Shown here: piece after piece, positions 16,177-23,656 of the stretch
Layout: each line of letters begins with the position of its first letter
Position numbering within the stretch: position 1 is the first letter of the stretch
Assembly (NCBI GenBank): GCA_965530755.1
Contig: CBESNA010000046.1
Span: 1 to 32,432 of the forward strand
Source: SZUA-35 sp965530755
GTDB taxonomy: Bacteria; Actinomycetota; Acidimicrobiia; Acidimicrobiales; SZUA-35
DNA length: 32,432 bases
Reading direction: 5' to 3'
Notes under the pieces: model-generated
Databases searched by the model: none
What the model saw: the letters and a program-made list of their open reading frames with translations, nothing else
Told to the model about the DNA's origin: nothing
Translations under genes and position numbers: made by a program

Positions 16177-16188
16177 CTGCTGGGACAT

Positions 16189-16202
16189 CGAACACATGTT
16201 CG
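16189..16202. promoter_or_regulatory. LexA (SOS) box before alkB
   Basis: CGAACACATGTTCG contains GAAC-N4-GTTC with a flanking CG pair, the established LexA-binding pattern of Gram-positive and actinobacterial SOS genes. It sits 12 nt before the chosen alkB start codon, in the 65-nt gap after iclR. Assignment is by motif only. Confidence 0.65.
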
Positions 16203-16241
16203 CAGGCCGTGTTGCCGGTCGCAACCTCCGGGGGTTCGAGG

Positions 16242-17009
16242 TCAGACGAGGTTCGGCGCCCGCTCGGCCAGGAATGCCACCAGCTCATCGCCCAGACCGG
16301 GTCGTTGGTGTGGCGCCAGGCGGTAGGACGGGCCGTACAGCGTGGCGATCGCCAGGACGTCCCCGGCATCGTCGGAGATGGGGGCGGCGAGGCCGTTCAC
16401 GTCCAAATCGAGCTCCTGGTTCGTCCAGACGAAACCGTCGGTCGATGCCGCTCGAACTCTGGCTCGAATCTGCGACGGATCGGTGACGGAGTAGTCGGTA
16501 GCGGTCGCGAGCTCACTGGCGAGGTAGGTGTCGAGACGATCGGTTTTCCAGCTCGTCATGGCGACCAGGCCGGGGGCCACGAGGTGGAACGGGGAGCTCG
16601 AGTCGGTGGGATCGACGACCTGGATCGCCGTCGATGGGCGGCTGCCTGCGAGGTAGAGCACGCCGGCGCCGTCGTCGACGGCGATGGCGGCGTTCTCGCC
16701 GAACGTCGTGGCCAGCTCGATCGCCAGGGGACGGAAGCGATCACGAAGCGTGGCGGGGGAGCGGCCCACACCGCGGGTCAACGTCATGAGCGCCGGGCCG
16801 GGACGCACGGCGCCGGTGAGCGTCTGCTCGACCATGCCAAGGTCCGACAGGATGCCGACGGTTCGCGAGGTCGTTGACGGCGAAAGGCCCGCTCTCCTCG
16901 CGAGTTCCCGAACACCAACCGGGTGGGGATCGGCAACCACGAGCTGTACGAGCGAGAAGGCGCGATCCACCGGTCCCGGAACCCTTGACGGTGGGGGTGT
17001 GTTGCTCAT
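16242..17009 (-). CDS. IclR-family transcriptional regulator of the carnitine-type operon
   Basis: The 255-residue protein has an N-terminal winged HTH (about 15-72, GVRELARRAGLSPSTTSRTVGILSDLGMVEQ). A C-terminal IclR effector domain follows (about 85-250) with PFHLVAPGLVAMTSW and LAAPISDDAGDVLAIATL. Such proteins are dimeric or tetrameric and sense small organic molecules. The gene is divergent from the dioxygenase-BKACE-dehydrogenase operon across 89 nt carrying four similar palindromic boxes, so control of that operon and of itself is very likely. The inducer may be a pathway compound such as carnitine or gamma-butyrobetaine (inference). The ATG at 17009 follows a good -35/-10 pair. Confidence 0.9.
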   Translation of the reverse strand: MSNTPPPSRVPGPVDRAFSLVQLVVADPHPVGVRELARRAGLSPSTTSRTVGILSDLGMVEQTLTGAVRPGPALMTLTRGVGRSPATLRDRFRPLAIELATTFGENAAIAVDDGAGVLYLAGSRPSTAIQVVDPTDSSSPFHLVAPGLVAMTSWKTDRLDTYLASELATATDYSVTDPSQIRARVRAASTDGFVWTNQELDLDVNGLAAPISDDAGDVLAIATLYGPSYRLAPHQRPGLGDELVAFLAERAPNLV

Positions 17010-17017
17010 ACTGTTCG

Positions 17018-17047
17018 ATGATAGTCAATGTGGAACGTTCCACTCAA
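17018..17047 (-). promoter_or_regulatory. Promoter of the iclR-type gene
   Basis: On the minus strand TTGAGT (17047-17042) and TATCAT (17023-17018) are 18 nt apart; the -10 ends 8 nt before the ATG at 17009. The perfect palindrome at 17030-17043 lies between the two hexamers and overlaps the -35 by 2 nt, which fits autorepression. Confidence 0.6.
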
Positions 17048-17099
17048 TAGAACATTCCACGAAATCATCTCTGAGAACATTCGACGAAAGAGCGTTCGA
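17030..17099. promoter_or_regulatory. Array of four GAACRTTC-type operator boxes
   Basis: Box 1 is the perfect 14-bp palindrome GTGGAACGTTCCAC (17030-17043). Box 2 is TAGAACATTCCA (17048-17059), box 3 GAGAACATTCGA (17073-17084) and box 4 AAGAGCGTTCGA (17088-17099), the last with one core mismatch and touching the start codon of the dioxygenase gene. Core starts are 17, 25 and 15 bp apart. They fill the intergenic region between the IclR gene and its presumed target operon. Confidence 0.65.
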
Positions 17100-18322
17100 T
17101 GCTTCCGACAACGACGACGGTGCCCCTCACGCCAGACTTCCGGCATCACGAGTGGTGGGCGATCGAGACAGCGACGCTCGCCGAGGGGTTCGTCCATGTG
17201 GTGTGGCCGGACGGTCGCCGCTTCCAGGCCTATTCGCTCTGGCTCGCCGAAAATGCCGATGGGTACGGCTTGGAACCATCGAGTCGTGAGTCGACGCTCG
17301 AGCCCAACGCGTTGCCGTCTCCGAACTCGCTCGTGGCCGTATCGATCGACAGCGCCGGAGCCCTCGAGCTCGAGTGGGCCGATGGGCGACGCTCGCTCGT
17401 CCACCCCGGATGGCTCCGCTCCATCGCCGAGGGCGACCACCTTCCCGAGGGGGGCCTCCCCGAGCCTCGCCCATGGACGACGGCCGATCTCAGTGAGCCG
17501 CCGACCCTCGATGGAGCTGCGATCCTCGACGATCCTGCGGTGTACCGCCAGTGGCTCGAGACCACTGTCATCTACGGGCTGTGTCGGCTGGTCAACACGC
17601 CCACCACACTCGATTTCGTCGGGCAGTTGATTGGCTCGGTCGGGCCGATCCGCGACACCAACTTCGGTCCGGTCTGGAGTGTGCGGGCGTCACCGACGCC
17701 CGATTCGACAGCGAACACCGGTCTCGATCTCGGGCAGCACACGGATCTGCCGACACGCGAGACACCTCCCGGGTTCCAGTTCCTCCATTGCATCGAGAAC
17801 ACGGTCGCGGGGGGCTGGTCACGGCAGTCCGACGGCCTGGCGGTCGTCGAGGCGCTCCGGGTCGAACACCCCGACGCGTATGAGGCGCTCACGACGCTCG
17901 ACTGGGTCTTCGGAAATCGATCCTCGGACGCCGACCATCGATGGATCGGTCCGATCATCGATCACGTCGACAGCCGATCCCCGTTGACACTTCGGGCGTT
18001 CTATCCGGTGCGCTCCGCACCGCACATGGCTGCGGCCGACATTCCCCGTGCCTACGACTCTCTTGCCGTCTTCGCGACGATGGCGCGCGACCCGCGCTTC
18101 CAGCTCCGCTATCCGTTCCAGCAAGGCGATCTGATCGGGTTCGACAATCGCCGGATCCTTCACGGCCGGGACGCCTTCGAGGGCACGGGCAATCGACATC
18201 TTCGGGGCTGCTACGCAGATCACGACGACATCTTCTCCCGTCTTCGGGTGTTGCGTCAGGGCGTCGCCGCCACGACCAATGCCACCACCACCAGCACCAC
18301 CACCACAGGAGTCCATCCATGA
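17099..18322 (+). CDS. Gamma-butyrobetaine-hydroxylase-like 2-oxoglutarate dioxygenase
   Basis: The 407-residue protein has the layout of gamma-butyrobetaine hydroxylase: a GBBH-like N-terminal domain (about 17-110, with VVWPDGRRFQAYSLWLAENA) and a TauD-type catalytic domain (about 140-390). Iron ligands are His214 and Asp216 (GQHTDLP) and His355 (FDNRRILHGRD). The expected reaction is hydroxylation of gamma-butyrobetaine to L-carnitine using oxygen and 2-oxoglutarate. The N-terminal domain contains no Cys, so the structural zinc site of the animal enzyme is missing. The C-terminus ends in a Thr-rich run encoded by CACC-like repeats. Its stop overlaps the BKACE start in an ATGA. A related trimethyl-amine substrate is possible. 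Confidence 0.82.
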   Translation: MLPTTTTVPLTPDFRHHEWWAIETATLAEGFVHVVWPDGRRFQAYSLWLAENADGYGLEPSSRESTLEPNALPSPNSLVAVSIDSAGALELEWADGRRSLVHPGWLRSIAEGDHLPEGGLPEPRPWTTADLSEPPTLDGAAILDDPAVYRQWLETTVIYGLCRLVNTPTTLDFVGQLIGSVGPIRDTNFGPVWSVRASPTPDSTANTGLDLGQHTDLPTRETPPGFQFLHCIENTVAGGWSRQSDGLAVVEALRVEHPDAYEALTTLDWVFGNRSSDADHRWIGPIIDHVDSRSPLTLRAFYPVRSAPHMAAADIPRAYDSLAVFATMARDPRFQLRYPFQQGDLIGFDNRRILHGRDAFEGTGNRHLRGCYADHDDIFSRLRVLRQGVAATTNATTTSTTTTGVHP

Positions 18323-19209
18323 GTTCCGTGTTCATCACCTGTGCCGTCACCGGCAGCGGGGACACCGTTGGCAAGTCAGACAAGGTCCCGTTCACGCCGG
18401 AACAGATCGCAGACGACTGCATCGCCGCCGCCGAGGCGGGGGCAGCCGTGGTTCACATCCACGTGCGCGATCCCGAGACCGGTGCTCCGGCTCGAGACCC
18501 CGACCTCTATGCCGACGTGGTCGAACGGGTGCGTGCTTCCGATGTCGACGTCGTCGTGAACCTCACCGCCGGCATGGGTGGTGACCTGACGCTCGGTTCG
18601 GCCGAAGCGCCGTTCCCGGTCGACGAGCAGGGCACCGACATGGCGGGGGCCACCGAGCGCCTCGATCATGTCCGCCGAATTCTGCCCGAGATCTGCACCC
18701 TCGACTGTGGCACGATGAATTTCGGTGCGGGCGACTACGTCATGACCAACACGACGGCAACGCTCCACGCCATGGCAGCGCAGGTACAGCAGCTCGGCGT
18801 CCGCCCGGAGATCGAGGTCTTCGACACCGGTCATCTCTGGCAGGCCAGGTCGTTGGTCGATGCAGGCCTCATCGACGACCCGGTGGTGATCCAGCTGTGC
18901 ATGGGCATCCCGTGGGGCGCCCCACCCGACCTCAACACGTTCATGGCAATGGTCAACAACATCCCGGACAGCTGGACGTTCAGTGCCTTCTCGATCGGTC
19001 GCCGACAGCTCGAGTACGTGGCGCTCGCGGCGATCGCCGGTGGCAACGTGAGGGTCGGACTCGAAGACAATCTCTACCTTGGCCGTGGTCATCTGGCGAC
19101 GAACCGCGAGCTCGTCGAACGCGCCGTCGAGATCCTCGAACGCCTCGGCTATGGAATCAAGGGGCCGGACGAGGTCCGAGCCGACCTGAAGCTCACTCGC
19201 CGTGGCTGA
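18319..19209 (+). CDS. BKACE (DUF849) beta-keto acid cleavage enzyme, probably dehydrocarnitine-cleaving
   Basis: The 296-residue TIM-barrel protein belongs to the BKACE/Kce family, which condenses a beta-keto acid with acetyl-CoA, releasing acetoacetate and a new CoA ester. The metal site HIHVRDP (about residues 46-52) and the family signature RVGLEDNLYL near residue 240 are intact. TMNFGAGDYVMTNT is also typical. Between a carnitine-forming and a carnitine-oxidising enzyme, the likely substrate is 3-dehydrocarnitine, giving betainyl-CoA; that activity is established for one BKACE group. AGGAG lies 7 nt before the ATG, which also overlaps the previous stop (ATGA). Confidence 0.87.
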   Translation: MSSVFITCAVTGSGDTVGKSDKVPFTPEQIADDCIAAAEAGAAVVHIHVRDPETGAPARDPDLYADVVERVRASDVDVVVNLTAGMGGDLTLGSAEAPFPVDEQGTDMAGATERLDHVRRILPEICTLDCGTMNFGAGDYVMTNTTATLHAMAAQVQQLGVRPEIEVFDTGHLWQARSLVDAGLIDDPVVIQLCMGIPWGAPPDLNTFMAMVNNIPDSWTFSAFSIGRRQLEYVALAAIAGGNVRVGLEDNLYLGRGHLATNRELVERAVEILERLGYGIKGPDEVRADLKLTRRG

Positions 19210-20245
19210 CGGTTCGACCCCGGTGTCCGCCGCTGCTGGACCTCGCTCGATCGCGACCGCAGCGGTGGTCGGTTGTGGCGTGATCGGTGCCGGATGGGCC
19301 GCTCGGCTTCGACTGAGCGGTGTCGACGTCGCGATCTTCGATCCCTCACCGACGGTGTTGGATGTGATCGATGAGGTGCATACGAACGCCTCCGATGCGT
19401 GGGCAGCGCTCGATCTGACACCGGTGCGGCTCGGTTCGCTGAGACTTGTCGATTCCATCGACGCTGCCGTGAAGGGAGCCGAGCTGATCGTCGAGAGCGT
19501 CCCCGAGCGGTTGGAACTGAAGCACGCCACGCTTGCCGCCATCGACAGCGGCGCTGATCCTGCGGCGATCATCGCATCGTCGACCTCGGGGTTCCGTCCG
19601 TCTGTCCTTGCCAAACCCCTGCAACACCCCGAGCGCTTGATCGTCGGCCATCCCTTCAACCCGGTGTACTTACTGCCGCTCGTCGAGGTCGTCGGCGGGC
19701 AGGCGACAACGGAATCGGTGATCGAGGACGCGATGGCGATCTACCGGTCCCTCGGCATGCATCCACTGCGCGTGCGGGCCGAGATCGATGCCCACATCGC
19801 CGACCGTCTACTCGAGGCGGTGTGGCGCGAAGCGCTCTGGCTGGTCAACGACGGCATCGCGACCACCGAGGAGATCGACGATGCCATTCGTTTCGGCTTC
19901 GGGCTTCGTTGGGCGCAGATGGGACTGTTCGAGACTTATCGAATCGCCGGGGGCACCGGGGGCATGCGGCACTTCATCGCTCAGTTCGGCGAGTGCCTCG
20001 AATGGCCGTGGACGAAACTGATGGACACTCCGGAGCTGACCGACGAGCTGATCGACACGATTGCCCGACAATCTGACGAACAATCGGGCCATCTGTCGAT
20101 TCGTGAGTTGGAACGAACTCGAGATGCGAATCTCACGGCGATACTGCTCGCGCTCGAGCGACGAGGGTGGGGTGCTGGACAGTCGATTGCATCGCACCGC
20201 GCCGTTCGGGAAGCTCGTGAGACGACGACGTCAGCGAACCTGTGA
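19202..20245 (+). CDS. L-carnitine dehydrogenase-like 3-hydroxyacyl-CoA dehydrogenase family enzyme
   Basis: The 347-residue protein has a Rossmann NAD site (GCGVIGAGWAARL, about 23-35). The catalytic His-Glu pair lies in VGHPFNPVYLLPLVEVVGG, and the C-terminal helical domain carries FGFGLRWAQMGLFETYRIAGG. The last segment and GGMRHFIAQFGE are characteristic of L-carnitine dehydrogenases as opposed to fatty-acid enzymes. It should oxidise L-carnitine to 3-dehydrocarnitine with NAD. Many such enzymes are fused to a betainyl-CoA thioesterase; this one ends without that domain. The GTG at 19202 overlaps the BKACE gene by 8 nt. Confidence 0.85.
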   Translation: MADGSTPVSAAAGPRSIATAAVVGCGVIGAGWAARLRLSGVDVAIFDPSPTVLDVIDEVHTNASDAWAALDLTPVRLGSLRLVDSIDAAVKGAELIVESVPERLELKHATLAAIDSGADPAAIIASSTSGFRPSVLAKPLQHPERLIVGHPFNPVYLLPLVEVVGGQATTESVIEDAMAIYRSLGMHPLRVRAEIDAHIADRLLEAVWREALWLVNDGIATTEEIDDAIRFGFGLRWAQMGLFETYRIAGGTGGMRHFIAQFGECLEWPWTKLMDTPELTDELIDTIARQSDEQSGHLSIRELERTRDANLTAILLALERRGWGAGQSIASHRAVREARETTTSANL

Positions 20246-20260
20246 ATGTGAAGCTCCGAC

Positions 20261-20304
20261 CCCAATCGGTGGCCTGATCAGCCAGTGAGCCGGACCCAAT
20301 CGGT
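20261..20304. promoter_or_regulatory. Twin CCCAATCGGT repeats before the orphan LuxR gene
   Basis: The 10-mer CCCAATCGGT occurs at 20261-20270 and 20295-20304, 34 bp apart (about three helical turns). The second copy shares its last base with the -10 box TACTCT. Between them lies the palindrome CTGATCAG (20274-20281). The arrangement suggests binding of a regulator, possibly the encoded protein itself. Confidence 0.45.
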
Positions 20305-20316
20305 ACTCTTCACCGC
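20304..20316 (+). promoter_or_regulatory. -10 box of the orphan LuxR gene, leaderless
   Basis: TACTCT (20304-20309) ends 7 nt before the GTG at 20317. No -35 consensus and no Shine-Dalgarno site are visible. Confidence 0.5.
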
Positions 20317-20955
20317 GTGGCGACATTGAGGGTCGGGGTACTCGAAGATCATGCGCTCCTTCTGGAGAGTCTCGTTCTGGGGCTCGAGCGGGAGGATTCG
20401 ATCGAGGTCGTTGCCACCTTCTCAGACATCGACTCGCTGGAAGCGGCCGCCGACAGCCTCGAGCTCGACGTGTTGGTGGCCGATCTCGAGGTCGGTCAAC
20501 GCTTGGGGACCGAGGTGGTCGGCGAGACCTCCAGACGACTCGGTGCCCGGGTGCTTCTGATGAGCGGAACCGGCGATCTCCGCGGCGTCTCCGCTGCGTT
20601 GGATGCCGGCTGCAGCGGCTTCATCAGCAAAGGCTCCACGCTCGAGGAAGTCGTGCAAGCCGTCCTGACCATCGGACGAGGCGGTGCTGTCTTCCCCAAC
20701 GACGTGCTCGGTGAGGTGCTGAACAGCGGGTTGGAGCGACCGGGCGCCGACCTCACGAGTCGTGAGGCCGAGGTTCTCGAGCTCTTGGCCACCGGACACA
20801 ACGCACAGGAAATCGCCGAGGCGTTGTACGTCTCGCTCAACACGAGTCGCAATCACATCGCCGGCATCCTCGCCAAGTTCGGGGCGAGGTCGCAGCTCGA
20901 GGCCGTCGTCATCGCGGCCAGAGCCGGCATCGTGAAGGTCGGCTGGGCCAACTGA
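20317..20955 (+). CDS. Orphan LuxR/NarL-family response regulator
   Basis: The 212-residue protein has a receiver domain with acidic pair ED (10-11), phospho-acceptor Asp56 (VLVADLEVG) and Lys in FISKGST. A LuxR HTH follows (LTSREAEVLELLATGHNAQEIAEAL, then NTSRNHIAGILAKF). All key receiver residues are present, so phosphorylation control is plausible, but no histidine kinase gene lies next to it. It sits between the carnitine-type operon and a drug-type exporter, both on the same strand, and could control either. The GTG is set by the -10 box 7 nt upstream. Confidence 0.88.
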   Translation: MATLRVGVLEDHALLLESLVLGLEREDSIEVVATFSDIDSLEAAADSLELDVLVADLEVGQRLGTEVVGETSRRLGARVLLMSGTGDLRGVSAALDAGCSGFISKGSTLEEVVQAVLTIGRGGAVFPNDVLGEVLNSGLERPGADLTSREAEVLELLATGHNAQEIAEALYVSLNTSRNHIAGILAKFGARSQLEAVVIAARAGIVKVGWAN

Positions 20956-20989
20956 CTCGATCTCCGCGACCCCAGAGTTTGGTCGTTGA

Positions 20990-22426
20990 ATGACGACCGC
21001 GGCTCCACCGGTCGACACCGTCATCACTCGGCAGGCGTGGCTCGCGCTTGCCGTCACCACGTTGGTGACGTTTCTCGTCGTGATCGACATCTCGGCGGTG
21101 AACGTTGCCTTCCCGTCGATTCAAGAAGACCTCTCGACTGACCGTGCGACGCTGAGCTGGATCATTTCTGGCTACAACATCATGGTCGGAGCGCTGCTTC
21201 TGGCGTCCGGTCGGTTGGCCGACAGTGTCGGACGAAAGAAGGTCTTCCTCCCCGGCGTGGCGCTGTTCATGGTCGGTTCGCTGCTCTGCGGATTGGCGGG
21301 CTCCGTTGGTCTCCTGATCGCGGCTCGCTTGGTCCAAGGTGTCGGTGGCGCCGTCGTGGCAGCCTCGTCGTTCGCTGTGATGCTTCCCGAGTTCCCGCCG
21401 GCGCGACGGAGCACTGCCATTGGGTTCGCCGGGGCAACCGGGGCGCTCGGCGCAGTGGTCGGTCCTGCGCTCGGTTCGGTGCTGATCAACGCGTTCGATT
21501 GGCGGGCGATCTTCTTGATCAATGTGCCGCTCTCGCTGCTGGTGCTGGCCGTTGCTCCGAAGTTCCTGCGCGAATCGAAGGATCCTGATGCCAACGGTCG
21601 CATCGATGGGCTCGGCGTCCTCATCGGCACGCTGTCCGTTGCGCTGGTGATGTTCGGCATTGTGCAGAGCGAGCAGTGGGGGATGGGCGATCCCCGGATC
21701 TGGGGGCTGGTGATCGTGGGCCTCGTGCTCCTCCCGGTCTTGATCCGCCGATCCCGTCACCATCCGGAGCCGCTGCTCGACCTCGACCTGTTCGCCTTTC
21801 GATCGTTCGCCAGTGCGAGTGCGGGGGTCATGTTCTACGGCTTCGCCTTCACGTCCGGCGCACTGGTCAACTCGATCGTGTTGCAGGATCTGTGGCAGCA
21901 GGATCTTTCGGTGGTGGGTCTGGCGTTCGTTCCCGGTCCACTGCTGGCTGCGTTCATCAGCCCGGCGACTGGGTCAGTCGCCGATCGGTTCGGGCACCGG
22001 TGGGTGTTGGCAATCGGCTGCCTCCTCTGCGCGATCGGTTACGGGGCCTTCGTGGTGTTCCTCGGGCAGGAGCCGGCGGTGTGGACCCGCTTCGTTCCGC
22101 TCAGTCTCATCTCCGGTGTCGGCATCGGATTGACGGTCGCTACGTGGTCGAGCGCCGGGTTGTCCGACATTCCCCCTGCCAAGTTCGGTGTCGCTGGGGC
22201 AACGGCGAACACGATTCGCCAGACCAGCTACGCGCTCGGCATCTCGGTCAGCATCACGCTCCTCGCAACCGGCGTCGACAAATTCGACCTGTCGGCCTAC
22301 CGATGGGCGTGGAGCTGGATCGCTGGCTGCTACTTACTTGCCGCTGCCACCGTGCTGCTGACGTTCCCGTCTGGCAACAGCCAGGACCGCATCGGTCAGG
22401 AGATGCGCGGGTCCGACGCGCGATAG
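20990..22426 (+). CDS. MFS exporter, DHA2 (EmrB/QacA) 14-TM type
   Basis: The 478-residue protein has about 14 hydrophobic helices and signatures of proton-driven DHA2 exporters. These are VVIDISAVNVAFPSI in helix 1, SGRLADSVGRKKVF as motif A, and GATGALGAVVGPALGSVL as motif C. It likely exports toxic or amphipathic compounds from the cytoplasm. It starts 34 nt after the orphan LuxR gene. A weak TTTGGT lies 6 nt before the ATG, so it may have a leaderless start of its own or be co-transcribed with the regulator. Convergent with the flavoenzyme gene 12 nt away. Confidence 0.9.
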   Translation: MTTAAPPVDTVITRQAWLALAVTTLVTFLVVIDISAVNVAFPSIQEDLSTDRATLSWIISGYNIMVGALLLASGRLADSVGRKKVFLPGVALFMVGSLLCGLAGSVGLLIAARLVQGVGGAVVAASSFAVMLPEFPPARRSTAIGFAGATGALGAVVGPALGSVLINAFDWRAIFLINVPLSLLVLAVAPKFLRESKDPDANGRIDGLGVLIGTLSVALVMFGIVQSEQWGMGDPRIWGLVIVGLVLLPVLIRRSRHHPEPLLDLDLFAFRSFASASAGVMFYGFAFTSGALVNSIVLQDLWQQDLSVVGLAFVPGPLLAAFISPATGSVADRFGHRWVLAIGCLLCAIGYGAFVVFLGQEPAVWTRFVPLSLISGVGIGLTVATWSSAGLSDIPPAKFGVAGATANTIRQTSYALGISVSITLLATGVDKFDLSAYRWAWSWIAGCYLLAAATVLLTFPSGNSQDRIGQEMRGSDAR

Positions 22427-22438
22427 GGACCGCATTCG

Positions 22439-23656
22439 TCAGATGATGGCGGTTTCGAGGAAGGGTCGGGCTTCGACGATGCGCTCGTAGCCAAGCGGCG
22501 TCATGTCGAGCGACCGGTACGCGCCGTACGTCAACAGCTCGGCAATCGCACGCCCGATGGCGGGGGACTGTTGCATCCCGTGTCCCGAGAATCCGTTGGC
22601 GAAGATGAAGTTGCCGACCTCATGATGAGGCCCGACGATGACGTTCTGGTCGACGGTGTTGTGGGCGTAGTGGCCGACCCACTTGCCGGTGACCTTGACC
22701 CGCTCGAACGCCGGGATCCGGTTGGCAAGGACCGGCCAGACCTTGTCCTCCCAGATGTCGCGGTCGGCCCACTCGAAGTCGTCGTACTCGACGGCCGGAT
22801 CGAGATCGGGCGTGCAGCCCGCCATGTATGCTCCGCCGTCGGTGCGGACGTGGATGCCGGAGGGGTCAATCGTGAGAGGAAGACGGCGCTCCAAGGGCTC
22901 GGCAGCGTCGAAGATGAACGTGTACCGGCGGCGTGGCTCGACGGGCAGGTGCAGACCTGCCATGCGGGCGACCTCGACCGCTCGGGGCCCGGCTGCGTTC
23001 ACGACTGCTCCGCAGGTGATGGTCTCCCCGGAGCGCAGCTGGACTTGGGTGACCCGAGCGTCGCTGACGGTCATCGCAGCAACTTCGTTCTTCACATATT
23101 CGACGCCACGGGCGCGAGCACTCTTGCGCATCCAGTCGAACATCGTGCCGCTGTCGAAATAGCCCTCGTCGACGAGGTTGTGGCTTCCACAGATGATGTC
23201 GCCGAGTTGGTAGAAGGGATAGTCGCCGGCGATCTCGGCCGGCGACATGATCTTGGTTCCGGCCCCGAGCGACGCCTGCAGCTTCTGGTTCTCCCGGAGC
23301 GTGTTGGCGAAGTCGATCGTGTCCGCGAGATACATGTAGCCGAAGTGGTCGACAATCAGCTCGGGGATTTCCGGATCGTCACCGAGGTGCTGCCGAAAGT
23401 TGCGCACGTAGTCGGCTGCGAACTGGGAGATCTGGATGTTGAGCACGTTCGAGAACTGCTGCCGCATGCAGCTGTTCGTGTGCGTGGTTGAGGCCATTGC
23501 GTAGGTGGGGTCCCGCTCGACCACGAGCACCGAACCGTCGAAGTCGTCGTTGAGCGCCAGGAACGAAGCCGTTGAGGAACCGATGACGGCGCCGCCCACG
23601 ATGACGACGTCGTACGACCGCTCTCGAGGTGTGGCGACGATGGGTGCGATCGTCAA
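22439..23656 (-). CDS. FAD-dependent oxidoreductase of the DAO/sarcosine-oxidase type
   Basis: The 405-residue flavoprotein has an N-terminal dinucleotide fold (DVVIVGGAVIGSSTASFL, about 16-33), ERDPTYAMASTTHTNS after it, and the C-terminal FAD-contacting segment FIFANGFSGHGMQQSPAIGRAIAELL. This is the D-amino-acid oxidase/sarcosine oxidase/FOXRED1 fold, which oxidises secondary or tertiary amines. It is last in the hyu operon. Its TTG start overlaps the HyuB stop codon in a TTGA; no ATG or GTG start fits better. With the hydantoinase-type genes upstream, sarcosine or another N-methyl amino acid is a reasonable guess for the substrate, but this is inference. Confidence 0.82.
   Translation of the reverse strand: MTIAPIVATPRERSYDVVIVGGAVIGSSTASFLALNDDFDGSVLVVERDPTYAMASTTHTNSCMRQQFSNVLNIQISQFAADYVRNFRQHLGDDPEIPELIVDHFGYMYLADTIDFANTLRENQKLQASLGAGTKIMSPAEIAGDYPFYQLGDIICGSHNLVDEGYFDSGTMFDWMRKSARARGVEYVKNEVAAMTVSDARVTQVQLRSGETITCGAVVNAAGPRAVEVARMAGLHLPVEPRRRYTFIFDAAEPLERRLPLTIDPSGIHVRTDGGAYMAGCTPDLDPAVEYDDFEWADRDIWEDKVWPVLANRIPAFERVKVTGKWVGHYAHNTVDQNVIVGPHHEVGNFIFANGFSGHGMQQSPAIGRAIAELLTYGAYRSLDMTPLGYERIVEARPFLETAII

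Noticed and set aside
17030..17099. Reading the GAACRTTC boxes as LexA sites
   Set aside because: They lack the four-base spacer between GAAC and GTTC that LexA boxes require; the IclR context explains them better.
19202..20245. Assigning a betainyl-CoA thioesterase domain to the carnitine dehydrogenase-like protein
   Set aside because: The protein ends at about 347 residues, right after the dehydrogenase helical domain; there is no room for a hotdog domain.
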